Shown here: positions 45,286-53,683 of the stretch, one piece after another
Numbering within the stretch: position 1 is the first letter of the stretch
Layout of the letters: each line of letters opens with the position of its first letter
Source: Roseomonas populi
GTDB taxonomy: Bacteria; Pseudomonadota; Alphaproteobacteria; Acetobacterales; Acetobacteraceae
Direction of reading: 5' to 3'
DNA length: 64,000 nt
Assembly (NCBI RefSeq): GCF_024594815.1
Contig: NZ_JANJOU010000003.1
Span: 248,001-312,000 of the forward strand
Translations under genes and position numbers: made by a program
The notes under the pieces: model-generated
Seen by the model: the letters and a program-made list of their open reading frames with translations, nothing else
What the model was told of the DNA's origin: nothing
Database searches by the model: none

Positions 45286-46322
45286 CGGATGGGCGGCGCG
45301 AACTGAAGGCCGCCCTCGTTCCAGAGACGGTTCAGGCCGCGCTCCAGGCCCATGGGCTGGATGTCGCGCTCCCACGCCTCGCCGTAATTACCGACGGCGC
45401 GAATGGCGCGGGCGGCCCATTCCCGGTCCAGCCCCATGGAGGGGCCGACCTCGCCCTCCACCCCCAGCAGGCGGCGCAGGTCGGGCGAGGGGGAGCGCTT
45501 CTGCTCCTCGATGTTGCGGCTCGTTACGCCCATCTGCTCCGCTGCGACGAGGGCGTAGCCGGTCCAGCGCACCACGTCGAACCAGGCGTTGTCGCCCTTG
45601 CGGACGAAGGCACCGAGCGGCTCCATCGAGATGAACTCCGGCAGCAGGAAGAACTCGGAGGGGTTGGTCTGGCGCGCACGGAACCCGGCGAGGCCCGTGA
45701 GGTCGCGCGTGTAGGCGTCGCAGCGGCCGGAGAGGAAGGCGGCCTGGATCTGGTTGGGATCGTCGATGATGACGGGCTGGAAGGTGCCGCCGTGCTGCCG
45801 GAACCAATCCTGCAGCACCAGCTCCGTGGTGGAGCCCGGCGGCACGCAGATGGAGGCGCCGTTCAGGTCCTTCACGTGCTGCACCCCGAGCGAGGTGCGG
45901 ACGAGGAATCCCTGGCCGCTGTAGTAGTTCGCGCTGGCGAAGGAGAGGCCGAGGGCCGTCTCCCGCGTCGTGACCCAGGTGGTGCTGCCGAAGAGGACGT
46001 CCACCTCGCCGCTCTGCACGGAGGGGAAGCGGGTGAGGCCGGTGACGGGGCGGATGGTGACCTTGTCCGGATCGCCCAGCACGGCGGCGGCGAGCGCGCG
46101 GCAGGAGGTGACGTCCATACCGCGCCACACGCCCTGCCCGTCCGGTACGGAGAAGGGAGGGTTGTCGCCCTGCATGCCGCAGATCAGGCGGCCGCGCGCG
46201 CGGATGGCCTGGACGGTGGGGGACGGGTCGGCGGCCTCCGCCAGCCCGGGCGCGAAGAGCGCGGCGGCGAGGGCCAGGCCCGAGAGGAGGCGCCGCAGGC
46301 CGGGGCGGCTGGTGGTGGGCAT
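45282..46322 (-). CDS. Amino-acid ABC transporter substrate-binding protein (family 3)
   Basis: A 346-residue periplasmic binding protein of the general amino-acid (AapJ-like) type, signal peptide 1-30. Features: RARGRLICGMQGDNPPFSVPD, GSTTWVTTRETALGLSFA, ICVPPGSTTELVLQDWF and the C-terminal WNEGGLQFAPPIR. No permease or ATPase genes are adjacent, so it either serves a transporter elsewhere or is an orphan. It is coupled to the exported EEP hydrolase, an unusual partner. Confidence 0.9.
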   Translation of the reverse strand: MPTTSRPGLRRLLSGLALAAALFAPGLAEAADPSPTVQAIRARGRLICGMQGDNPPFSVPDGQGVWRGMDVTSCRALAAAVLGDPDKVTIRPVTGLTRFPSVQSGEVDVLFGSTTWVTTRETALGLSFASANYYSGQGFLVRTSLGVQHVKDLNGASICVPPGSTTELVLQDWFRQHGGTFQPVIIDDPNQIQAAFLSGRCDAYTRDLTGLAGFRARQTNPSEFFLLPEFISMEPLGAFVRKGDNAWFDVVRWTGYALVAAEQMGVTSRNIEEQKRSPSPDLRRLLGVEGEVGPSMGLDREWAARAIRAVGNYGEAWERDIQPMGLERGLNRLWNEGGLQFAPPIR

Positions 46323-46491
46323 GGCGATTCTCCGCTCGGGCAGGGCCGGTATCGGGTGACGAGGTGGCGGAGCTGTCAACGCAAGCGGCGCGCCAGACGG
46401 GACCGCGCTATGGTATTGCCCCGCATCAGACGGGTGATTCGCGTGACGCACCTCCCTCCCCTTTTCCGCTCGGCGCCTCTGGGCCGCGCTG

Positions 46492-47064
46492 ATGCTGCTC
46501 GGCGCGGCCGGCTGCGCGGAGGCGCCGGACCGCGACGCAGTGCGCGGGCTGGCGCCCGGCGCGAGCCTGGACGCGCGCAGCATGGGGCGCGGCGGGGCGG
46601 CGGACCGGCCGGCGAGCGTGCAGGCGCAGCGCGTGGCGGATCGCGGCGCGACGATCTTCACCGTCTCTCCCCGGCTGCAGACGGGATCACAGGGCAGCCT
46701 GCCCATCGTCGTCACCAGCCTTGGGGCGGAGCGGCAGGACGCGACGGGAGAGGCGCGGACGAGCCTTCTCGTCACCGTCAGCAATGCGCGGGGCTATGGC
46801 GGGTTCTCGCGCGCGGAGAGCCGGGGCGGCGGCGAGATCGCGGTGCGGGTGGTCGGGCGGAACACGGACTGCGCGGGGATATCCGGCTGCCTCTACGTGG
46901 AAACGCTGCTGCTGACGGTGCCCGAGGAGGTGATGCGCCGGGCGGTTGCCGGAAACGGGCTGCGGGTGCGGATCGACGGGAACGCCTCCTTCGTGGAGAC
47001 GGCCGTTCCGGCCGGCCATGTGCGCGCGCTGGCGGATGCGCTGGGGGCAGCGCGCGGCGGCTGA
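46492..47064 (+). CDS. Putative lipoprotein, 190 aa, with possible frameshift in its signal peptide
   Basis: The mature part of 183 residues is a probable beta-rich exported protein of unknown family (VADRGATIFTVSPRLQTGSQG, YVETLLLTVPEEVMRRAV). Translation from ATG 46492 starts MLLGAAGC, a lipobox without the usual charged start and long hydrophobic core. The missing part (LWAALMLLGAAGC) is visible upstream in the same frame, but with no start codon before a stop. A GTG at 46443 opens a neighbouring frame (MTHLPPLFRSA). One base change would join them. Ends two bases from the convergent DUF2075 gene. Confidence 0.7.
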   Translation: MLLGAAGCAEAPDRDAVRGLAPGASLDARSMGRGGAADRPASVQAQRVADRGATIFTVSPRLQTGSQGSLPIVVTSLGAERQDATGEARTSLLVTVSNARGYGGFSRAESRGGGEIAVRVVGRNTDCAGISGCLYVETLLLTVPEEVMRRAVAGNGLRVRIDGNASFVETAVPAGHVRALADALGAARGG

Positions 47065-47066
47065 TA

Positions 47067-49058
47067 TCAGAGAAGGGTGGCTCGCTCTGGCACCGGGGCG
47101 GCCGGTTCTGTCGCCAGCGGGCGGGCGCCGCAGGCCAGGAGGTGCTCGGCCACGGCGTCCAGTTCCGCCGCATCGCGGGTGGGGTCGTGCCAGGGGCCGT
47201 CGCTGGCGGGGCTTCCGCGCGGAACCCAGATCACCGTCTCGTAGCGGGCGCGGGTCAGCAGCACGCGGTAGGTGTTCAGGATGAAGGCGCGCTCCGTGGG
47301 GTTGCGGACGGTCTGCCAGCGCGCGCCGGAGAGGTTCCGCATGTGCCAGCCCTCCGGGCCGCGCAGCATGTCGCCGCCCCAGGCCAGGCCGACCTGGTCC
47401 AGCTCCAGGCCCTGGCAGTCGTACTCGGTGGCATAGGTTTCCAGGGCGTCGGAGGCGCGGATGTCCGGCCAGCGGTCCAGGAACCAGTGCGGGATGTCGG
47501 CGGCCTGGACGCCCAGGCCTTCCGCGCGCAGGCGCTTGGCGCCGGAGGATGCGACGAGGCCGGCGCGGCGCAGGCCGCGGGAGAGATGGCGCAGGGCGGC
47601 GCGCATGGCCTGGAGGTCGCGCGTGACGAAATAGGGCACGCCGCCGGCCTCCCGCGCGATGCGGGCGGCCCCTTCCCCATCGCCGGAGAGGACGGCATCG
47701 ACCCAGGGCGCGCCCTGCGGATCGCGCACGGAGCGCATGGGCACGGTGAGGTCGAGGTCGTCGTCCAGGGTGAGCCAGGGCTGCGGACCATCGGCGAGGC
47801 GCTGCGCGGCGAGCGGCGCGGAGAGCGCGCGGGAGGGGGCGACAGCGCGCCAGCCCTCCGCGGCGGCGATGACACGGCCCCATTCTGCCAGCCCTGCCTC
47901 GCCGGTGTTGATCTCCTGGCCGTTGCCGATGAGGGCGACGATCACGGACCAGTCGGCGTGGCGGCCCATGATCTCAAGCGTGTGGGCTGGCTCGCTGTCC
48001 GTCAGCTTGCTGGCGCCGCGGCGCTGCGAGGGCCTGGTGGCCTGGGCGCGGTCCCAGGCGCGCTGGGCCTCGTCGAAGACGATGACGCGCTCGGCCGGGC
48101 GCTCATCGGGGCGCTCGACGTAGTGCTCGAGGAAGCGGTGGACATTCTGGAGGGCGGTGACGGCTTGACCACGGGATTGGTTGCGGCGCCGGCCATCGGA
48201 TGTGGCCTGGCGGACGAGGCTCTCGCGCAGCACCTCCACCAGCGGTGCATTGCCGGTGAGGAAGGCTGCACCATCGCCGCGCAGCGCGCCGAAGACGATG
48301 TTGAGGCCGCACAAGGTTTTCCCCGCGCCAGGGATGCCGGTGACGAAGACGGCGAGGTGCTGGCCTCCCTCCCGCGCGGTCTCGATGGCGCGGCGCACGG
48401 CTTCCGTGGTGCGGGTGAGGTTGGCGGCGTCGGCGCGGGCGGAGACCATCTCGGCGCTGCGATGCCGGTCGAAGAGCATGGTGGCCGCTTCAAGCACGTT
48501 CGGCACGGGGCGATAGGGGGCGGCGAACCAGGCGGCGTGGTCCAACGGGTTCGCGGGCGCGCCGATGGCGGCATGGGCTGCCAGTAGCGTCTCGCCGAGC
48601 GTGCGGTTGTTCGCGCGGAAGGGCTGGGGCACGCCGTGCCAGATCAGGGGCGGGTTGAAGGGCGCCGGCGGGGCATGGGTGGCGACCAGCACGGGCACCA
48701 CGGGAAGACCGCGGCAGCCCGCATGGAAGTCGCGCAGGTCCAGCGCGTAATCCTCGGCCTGGCGGAGATCGGCGGGGCTGTAGGCCGCGGCGCCGTCCTT
48801 GATCTCCAGCACCAGCACGGCGCGGTCGGTCAGGATCACGAGGTCCGCGCGCTTCTCCAGCCGCAGCAGGTCGTATTCCAGCATCACCGTCCAACTCGCC
48901 GCCTCCGGCACGGCGAGGGCGGATTGCAGCAGGCGCGCGGTGGAAACCCAGGCGGCGCGCTGGGTGAGTTCCAGCGTGGCGTGGCGCGCGGCCTGGGCAT
49001 AGGCGAGGCGCGCGGCCACGTCCTCCGGCGCGAGGGCGAGAAGTTCGGCGGCCGGCAA
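47067..49058 (-). CDS. DUF2075 family protein: PD-(D/E)XK-like nuclease domain plus helicase-type ATPase
   Basis: A protein of about 663 residues. The N-terminal 230 residues contain a PD-(D/E)XK-like signature: Asp72 in RADLVIL, Glu85-x-Lys87 in VLEIKDG, and QAEDY with Gln100. A P-loop ATPase follows with Walker A GIPGAGKT (241-248) and Walker B VIVFDEAQ (325-332). The C-terminal half has superfamily 1-like helicase motifs TEYDCQGLELD (544-554) and NTYRVLLTRAR (595-605). TTG 49058 is the first standard start after the EamA stop; a CTG at 49076 would overlap that stop (CTGA) and keep the conserved RPWL. Function unproven; DNA processing or defence is plausible. Confidence 0.85.
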   Translation of the reverse strand: MPAAELLALAPEDVAARLAYAQAARHATLELTQRAAWVSTARLLQSALAVPEAASWTVMLEYDLLRLEKRADLVILTDRAVLVLEIKDGAAAYSPADLRQAEDYALDLRDFHAGCRGLPVVPVLVATHAPPAPFNPPLIWHGVPQPFRANNRTLGETLLAAHAAIGAPANPLDHAAWFAAPYRPVPNVLEAATMLFDRHRSAEMVSARADAANLTRTTEAVRRAIETAREGGQHLAVFVTGIPGAGKTLCGLNIVFGALRGDGAAFLTGNAPLVEVLRESLVRQATSDGRRRNQSRGQAVTALQNVHRFLEHYVERPDERPAERVIVFDEAQRAWDRAQATRPSQRRGASKLTDSEPAHTLEIMGRHADWSVIVALIGNGQEINTGEAGLAEWGRVIAAAEGWRAVAPSRALSAPLAAQRLADGPQPWLTLDDDLDLTVPMRSVRDPQGAPWVDAVLSGDGEGAARIAREAGGVPYFVTRDLQAMRAALRHLSRGLRRAGLVASSGAKRLRAEGLGVQAADIPHWFLDRWPDIRASDALETYATEYDCQGLELDQVGLAWGGDMLRGPEGWHMRNLSGARWQTVRNPTERAFILNTYRVLLTRARYETVIWVPRGSPASDGPWHDPTRDAAELDAVAEHLLACGARPLATEPAAPVPERATLL

Positions 49059-49072
49059 GGTCAGCCAGGGTC

Positions 49073-49948
49073 TCAGGCGCGTCTCCGCGAGGGCCAGGTC
49101 GCCAGGAGCATGCTCGCCAGAAGCAAAGCGAAGCCTAACGCGTGCGCGGTGGTCAGTGCCTCGCCGAGGAAGAGGATCGCGCAGGCGGCGGCGGTGGCAG
49201 GCAGGAAGGCGGTGAAGACGCCCGCGATGCCCGCGGGCGCGCGGCGCAGGCCGCCATACCAAAGGAGCAGCGCGAGCACGCTCGCCGTCAGCGCGTGGAA
49301 GAGGAGGAGCGCGAGCAGCACGGGATCGGCCAGCCGCGCGATGGTGCCAGCCTCCGGAAGCCAGGCCGGCAGCACCAGCGCGGCGGAGAAGACCTGCATC
49401 CACAGGGTGGCCGTCAGCAGCGGCAGCGTGCCAGCGGCGCGCTTGGCGAGGAGGACATAGGCGGCTTCCCCGCAGACCGCGAGGAAAACGAGGGCATTGC
49501 CGAGAAGGCTACCGCCCTCCCCCGCCCCGCTGCGGGCGAGAACGATCGCGGCCATTCCTCCGGCCGCCAGCGCCACGGCGGCCCAGCCGCGCTGGGGGAT
49601 GTGTTCCCGCAGCCAGGCCGCGCTGCCCAGCGCCACCACGGCGGGCAGGGTGGCGAGGATGATGCCGCCCTCCAGCGCGGTGGTCAGGCGCAGGCCGGCG
49701 AGGAGGGCGACGTTGTAGAGAACCGTGCCGAACACGGCCTGCAGCAGCAGGTTCGCCAGCGCGCGGCGGCCGGGCAGGACCGCGCCGTCCCGCCACAGCA
49801 CGAGAGGCAGGAGGACGGCGCAGGCGAGGAGGCAGCGCAGGCCGATGATGAGGGAGACGGGCAGAGCGTCGGCCAGCGCCTTCGCCACGGCGACGTTCGC
49901 GCCGACCAGGATCATCGACGCGGCGAGCTGCGCGTGGGCGGCGTTCAA
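49073..49948 (-). CDS. EamA-family drug/metabolite exporter
   Basis: A 291-residue inner-membrane protein with ten hydrophobic segments in two EamA repeats, typical of DMT-superfamily exporters. The second repeat holds LLWYGGLRRAPAGIAGVFTAFLP and the characteristic end GEALTTAHALGFALLLASMLLA. TTG 49948 overlaps the acetyltransferase stop as TTGA, which decides the start. Substrate unknown. Confidence 0.88.
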   Translation of the reverse strand: MNAAHAQLAASMILVGANVAVAKALADALPVSLIIGLRCLLACAVLLPLVLWRDGAVLPGRRALANLLLQAVFGTVLYNVALLAGLRLTTALEGGIILATLPAVVALGSAAWLREHIPQRGWAAVALAAGGMAAIVLARSGAGEGGSLLGNALVFLAVCGEAAYVLLAKRAAGTLPLLTATLWMQVFSAALVLPAWLPEAGTIARLADPVLLALLLFHALTASVLALLLWYGGLRRAPAGIAGVFTAFLPATAAACAILFLGEALTTAHALGFALLLASMLLATWPSRRRA

Positions 49949-51108
49949 TCGGCCTCGCCGTCGCGGCGGTAGGGCGAGAAGGCGTCGAGTTCCGCCATCT
50001 CGGCTTCGATGGCGGCGCGCTCGTGGCGTAGGGAGTCCGCGACCGCGCGGCGCAGGCCGGCGTGCTGGATGAGGTGCGCGGAATAGGTGGGCACGGGGCG
50101 GTAGCCGCGCTGGATCTTGTGCTCGCCCTGCGCGCCGGCCTCCACGCGCTTCAGGCCGTGGGCGATGGCGAAGTCCAGCGCTTGGTAGTAGCAGAGCTCG
50201 AAATGCAGGAAGGGCGCCTCCACCAGGCTGCCCCAGTTGCGGCCGTAGAGCGCGTCCCGGCCCATCAGGTTCAGCGCGCCGGCCACCGGCACGCCGTTCT
50301 TCTCCGCCACCATCAGCACCACGGCATCGCCCATGCGCTCTCCCATCAGGGGCCAGAAGCGCGCGGTGAGATAGGCGCTGCCCCACTTCCGGTCCGTGGT
50401 GCTGCGATAGAACTTGTGGAAGACGCGCCAGATCTCCGGCGTGATCTCGCGGCCGCGCAGGGCGCGGATGGTAAGTCCCGCGGACTGCGCATCGCGCCTC
50501 TCGCGCCGAATCGCCTTGCGCTTGCGGGAGGACAGGGCGGCGAGGAAGTCGTCGAAGCTGGCGTAACCCTCATTCGTCCAGTGGAACTGCATGCCCATGC
50601 GCTGCAGCCACCCGCAGTCGCCGAGCGCCTCCCACTCCTCGCGCGTGCAGAAGGTGACGTGGCAGGAGGAGAGCTTCAGCGCCTCCGTCGCCTGCGCCAG
50701 GGCCTGCCCCAGCGCGGCGTGCGGGACGCCGGTCCCTGGGCGCACCATGAGGCGCGAGCCCGGCACGGGGGAGAAGGGAACGGCGACCTGGAACTTCGGG
50801 TAGTAATCGCCACCCGCCTGCTCGAAGGCGCGGGCCCAGCCATGATCGAAGACGTATTCCCCGTAGGAGTGGCCCTTCGCATAGGCGGGCGCGACAGCGA
50901 CGAGCGCGCCGGTCTCGTCTCTCAGCGCCAGGTGCTGCGGCAGCCAGCCCGTGCGCGGGCCGGTGCAGCCGGATTCCTCCAGGGAGAGGAGGAAGGCGTG
51001 AGAGGTGAAGGGATTTCCGCTCTCGTCGCAGGCATCCCACTCGGCGGCCGGGATGTCGGCGATGCGGGGATGCAGGGAAAGGGTGAGTTCACCGGGCATG
51101 GGGCGCAT
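49945..51108 (-). CDS. DUF482 (FemAB-like GNAT) protein
   Basis: A 387-residue protein of the DUF482 family, a FemAB-related double GNAT fold often labelled peptidoglycan biosynthesis protein without proof. Family segments: EWDACDESGNPFTSHAFLLSLEESGC near 23-48, WLPQHL, AYAKGHSYGEYVFDHGWA, FLAALSSRKRKAIRRER and VEAGAQGEHKIQRGYRPVPTYSAHLI. ATG 51108 or ATG 51099 could start it. First gene of a coupled run with EamA and DUF2075. Confidence 0.88.
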   Translation of the reverse strand: MRPMPGELTLSLHPRIADIPAAEWDACDESGNPFTSHAFLLSLEESGCTGPRTGWLPQHLALRDETGALVAVAPAYAKGHSYGEYVFDHGWARAFEQAGGDYYPKFQVAVPFSPVPGSRLMVRPGTGVPHAALGQALAQATEALKLSSCHVTFCTREEWEALGDCGWLQRMGMQFHWTNEGYASFDDFLAALSSRKRKAIRRERRDAQSAGLTIRALRGREITPEIWRVFHKFYRSTTDRKWGSAYLTARFWPLMGERMGDAVVLMVAEKNGVPVAGALNLMGRDALYGRNWGSLVEAPFLHFELCYYQALDFAIAHGLKRVEAGAQGEHKIQRGYRPVPTYSAHLIQHAGLRRAVADSLRHERAAIEAEMAELDAFSPYRRDGEAD

Positions 51109-51140
51109 GTGCGGTGCAGCAGGCCCGATGCAAGGCGGCT

Positions 51141-51515
51141 TCAGCCCTGCGCCACATGGGTGAAGGCGCCGAAGTCGGCGACTGCCTCCACACCGGTGAT
51201 GCGGCCGTCCGACACGCTCCAGACATGCAGGAAGGGAACGCGGCCGGTGCGGCCGGAGGCGTCGCGCGCGTCGTAGGCGCCGCTAGCCAGCAGCCTGCCA
51301 TCGGCGAGCGGCGCGAAGGACTCCACCGCGATGCTCCAGTGCGGGAAATGGCGGCGAAGCGTGGGGAAGAAGGTGCCCTCCACCTCGGCGCGGCCGTGCC
51401 AGTCCGTGCGCGGCACGGGGTAGCCGGGGGAGACGCGCCAGGACACGTCCTCGGCGAGAAGCGCGTGGTCGCCGCTCTCCATCCAGCGGCGGATCAGGGC
51501 CTCTTCCGGTGTCAC
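51141..51515 (-). CDS. SnoaL/NTF2-like protein
   Basis: A 124-residue alpha+beta barrel of the SnoaL-like NTF2 superfamily, with TPEEALIRRWMESGDHALLAEDVSWRV at the start and VPFLHVWSVSDGRITGVEAVAD near the end. Such proteins act as small isomerases, hydrolases or binding proteins; no specific role is visible. ATGA overlap with ridA (51512-51515) shows cotranslation. Confidence 0.82.
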   Translation of the reverse strand: MTPEEALIRRWMESGDHALLAEDVSWRVSPGYPVPRTDWHGRAEVEGTFFPTLRRHFPHWSIAVESFAPLADGRLLASGAYDARDASGRTGRVPFLHVWSVSDGRITGVEAVADFGAFTHVAQG

Positions 51516-51982
51516 GCGATCTCGAACACGGCCTCCACCTCCACCGCCGCGTCGCCGGGCAGGGAGGGGACGCCGATGGTGGTGCGGGCGTGGCGGCCGA
51601 GGTCGTCAAAGACGGCCACCGCCATGTCTGAGGCGCCGTTCATCACCTGGGCGTGCTGGGTGAACTCCGGCACGGCGGCAATGAAACCGCCGAGCCGCAC
51701 CACGCGCGAGATGCGGTCCAGGCTGCCGAGCGCGGCATGGGCCTGGGCCAGGACGTTGATGAAGCAGAGCTGCGCGGCCTGCTGGCCGATCTCCACCTGC
51801 ACGGTGGCGCCGAGCTTGCCGGTATAGGCGATCTTGCCGTCCCGCATCGGCACCTGGCCGGAGACGAAGAGGAGGTCTCCGGTGATGACGGCCGGGACGT
51901 AGTTGGCGATGGGCTTGGCGGCCTCCGGCAGGGAGACGCCGAGTTCCGCCAGGCGGGCGAGGATGCGGTCCGCGGAGGCCAT
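51512..51982 (-). CDS. RidA-family protein (YjgH/TdcF-like subgroup)
   Basis: A 156-residue member of the RidA (YjgF/YER057c) superfamily, which hydrolyses reactive enamine/imine intermediates. The size and the segments VPAVITGDLLFVSGQVPMRDGK, NVLAQAHAALGSLDRI and TTIGVPSLPGDAAVEVEAVFEI mark the longer subgroup. The Arg that binds the carboxylate in canonical RidA is not evident in the RTTIGV position with certainty. Four bases after the upstream NrdJ-like gene. Confidence 0.9.
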   Translation of the reverse strand: MASADRILARLAELGVSLPEAAKPIANYVPAVITGDLLFVSGQVPMRDGKIAYTGKLGATVQVEIGQQAAQLCFINVLAQAHAALGSLDRISRVVRLGGFIAAVPEFTQHAQVMNGASDMAVAVFDDLGRHARTTIGVPSLPGDAAVEVEAVFEIA

Positions 51983-51986
51983 CGGT

Positions 51987-53516
51987 TCAGCCCACCAGCT
52001 TCAGGGCGCGGCGGCGCGCGGCGGGCGCCGGGGCGGAGGGAAGGTCCGGCAGCAAGGGGAGCTGCTGGGCGGCGGTGCCCACGCCATCCGCGCCGCACTC
52101 CTCCTCGGTGGGGTCAGGCAGGACCCGGCCGCCGAGATGGTCCAGCGCCAGGCGGCGGAAGGCCCAGTCCAGCACGGAGGAGGCGCGGTGGATGGCCGGA
52201 TCGCCCTCCACCACCCCGGCCGGGCCGAAGCGGGTATAGGCGAAGGCCGTCACGTACTCGTCCAGGCTCACGCCGGCGGCGAGGCCGACCGTCACGGAGT
52301 GGCAGAGCGCATCCACCATGGCGCGGAAGGCGGCGCCGTCCTTGGCGAGGGAGAGGGAGATCTCCTCCAGCCCCGCCGCATTCTCCATGGTGCGGAGAGT
52401 GACGCGATGGCCACCGATCGTGACCTTCCAGACGGCGCCGCGGCCGTGGTGGCCGGGGGCCGGCAGGGCGCGGGGCTTCGGCGCGGGGCGTGGGGCGGCG
52501 GGCTGGGCGGCCACGGCCGGGGCAGCGGCGTGCAGCCAGGGGCGCAGGGCGGCCTCCATCGCGGCGCGGGCATCCGGGCCGCGCGGGGCGAGGAGGCGAG
52601 CGGCTTCCGGCCCGGCGCGCAGGGCGGCGGCGGTGGGAACCTCCGCCACGCCGCCATCGGGGGTGGAGACGAGGCGGGTGGAAGCGGCGGCGGGAGCGAA
52701 CCCGCCGGTCTCCGCGCCGAGCATCGCCTCCACCGCATCGGGCGGGGTGAGGGCGAAGACGGCGGCATGGCGCAGGCCGGGGGCGCCGGCGGCGGCGTCC
52801 AGCGCGGCGCGCGCGGCCTCGGCGAGGCCGGGGACCGGGGTGGACTCGGGAGGCGCGGGCCAGATCAGGGCCACGGGCTCGCGCGCGCCGAGGTTCTCGG
52901 CCAGGTCGCCGGACGCGGCCTCGGCCACGCCGCGGGTCAGGGCAGCGATGGCGGCGGCGACCGAGCGCGCCTCCGCGGATTCGTAGTCCAGGTGCAGGCC
53001 GGCGAGCAGGCCGGCGAGGTCGGCGAAGCCGAGTCGCAGGCGTGTGGCCTTCGCGCCGCCCAGGATTTCGAGGGCCGTCACACCCAGGCGCACGGCGGCG
53101 GCGTAGCCCGCGGAATCGAAGCCCTCATCGTCCAGGAAGGCCGGCAGGTTCAGCACGAAGCGGGGCTCGGCCTTGGCGTCGGCGGTCCAGGTGCCGGCGC
53201 CGGGCGCGGCACGGCGGGCGAGGAGGAGGGCGCGCATGCCCGCGGCGAAGCGGGCCGCCGCGCCCTCGTCCACCAGAACGCCGAGCTTGCGGCCGCGGGC
53301 GGCGGCGCGGCGGATCCAGCCCTCGGCCAGGCGCGGCAGGGCAACGGGGCCGTCCCCCGGGGCGAGGGCCGCGATCGCTTCGGCGGCGGTGTCGTCCCAG
53401 CCGGCGGGCAGGGCCACAGCACGCGGCTCGGCATCGGGATCGGCGGCGGCGCGCGTGCGGCGCAGCGCGACCTCTTCCCACACCGTGTCGCGGATCGTGC
53501 CGTCGGCCTTCGTCAT
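51987..53516 (-). CDS. NrdJ-derived protein with TSCPD-type C-terminal domain, no catalytic cysteines
   Basis: A 509-residue protein. The C-terminal domain (about 380-480) matches that of B12-dependent ribonucleotide reductase NrdJ: GHRVTLRTMENAAGLEEI, AFRAMVDALC, VSLDEYVTAFAYTRFGPAG and SSVLDWAFRRLALDHLGG. A middle segment (about 165-260) also recalls NrdJ: NLPAFLDDEGFD, AAVRLGVTALEIL and LRLGFADLAGLL. I see only two cysteines, no NPCSE-type radical site and no C-terminal CxxC, so it is unlikely to reduce nucleotides. The true nrdJ is not in the window. A regulatory or DNA/nucleotide-binding role is possible. Confidence 0.8.
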   Translation of the reverse strand: MTKADGTIRDTVWEEVALRRTRAAADPDAEPRAVALPAGWDDTAAEAIAALAPGDGPVALPRLAEGWIRRAAARGRKLGVLVDEGAAARFAAGMRALLLARRAAPGAGTWTADAKAEPRFVLNLPAFLDDEGFDSAGYAAAVRLGVTALEILGGAKATRLRLGFADLAGLLAGLHLDYESAEARSVAAAIAALTRGVAEAASGDLAENLGAREPVALIWPAPPESTPVPGLAEAARAALDAAAGAPGLRHAAVFALTPPDAVEAMLGAETGGFAPAAASTRLVSTPDGGVAEVPTAAALRAGPEAARLLAPRGPDARAAMEAALRPWLHAAAPAVAAQPAAPRPAPKPRALPAPGHHGRGAVWKVTIGGHRVTLRTMENAAGLEEISLSLAKDGAAFRAMVDALCHSVTVGLAAGVSLDEYVTAFAYTRFGPAGVVEGDPAIHRASSVLDWAFRRLALDHLGGRVLPDPTEEECGADGVGTAAQQLPLLPDLPSAPAPAARRRALKLVG

Positions 53517-53683
53517 GCTGCGGACAATAGGCGCCCCCGGGGCGGGGGTGAAGGTGCATGTCGTGGGTCGTTCGCCTTCCCGCCACAAGATCAGGTGTTC
53601 CGCCCCCCGGCTTTCACGCAGCGCAAGGCCGTGCCATATGAACCGCACAGTTCAACCCGCCCGCAATGGCAGGAGTCCTTTCC

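Noticed and set aside
45276-48587. A 1103-codon open frame on the plus strand
   Set aside because: It runs antisense to three well-supported genes and encodes low-complexity Gly/Ala/His/Arg-rich sequence, the usual mirror-frame artefact of high GC.
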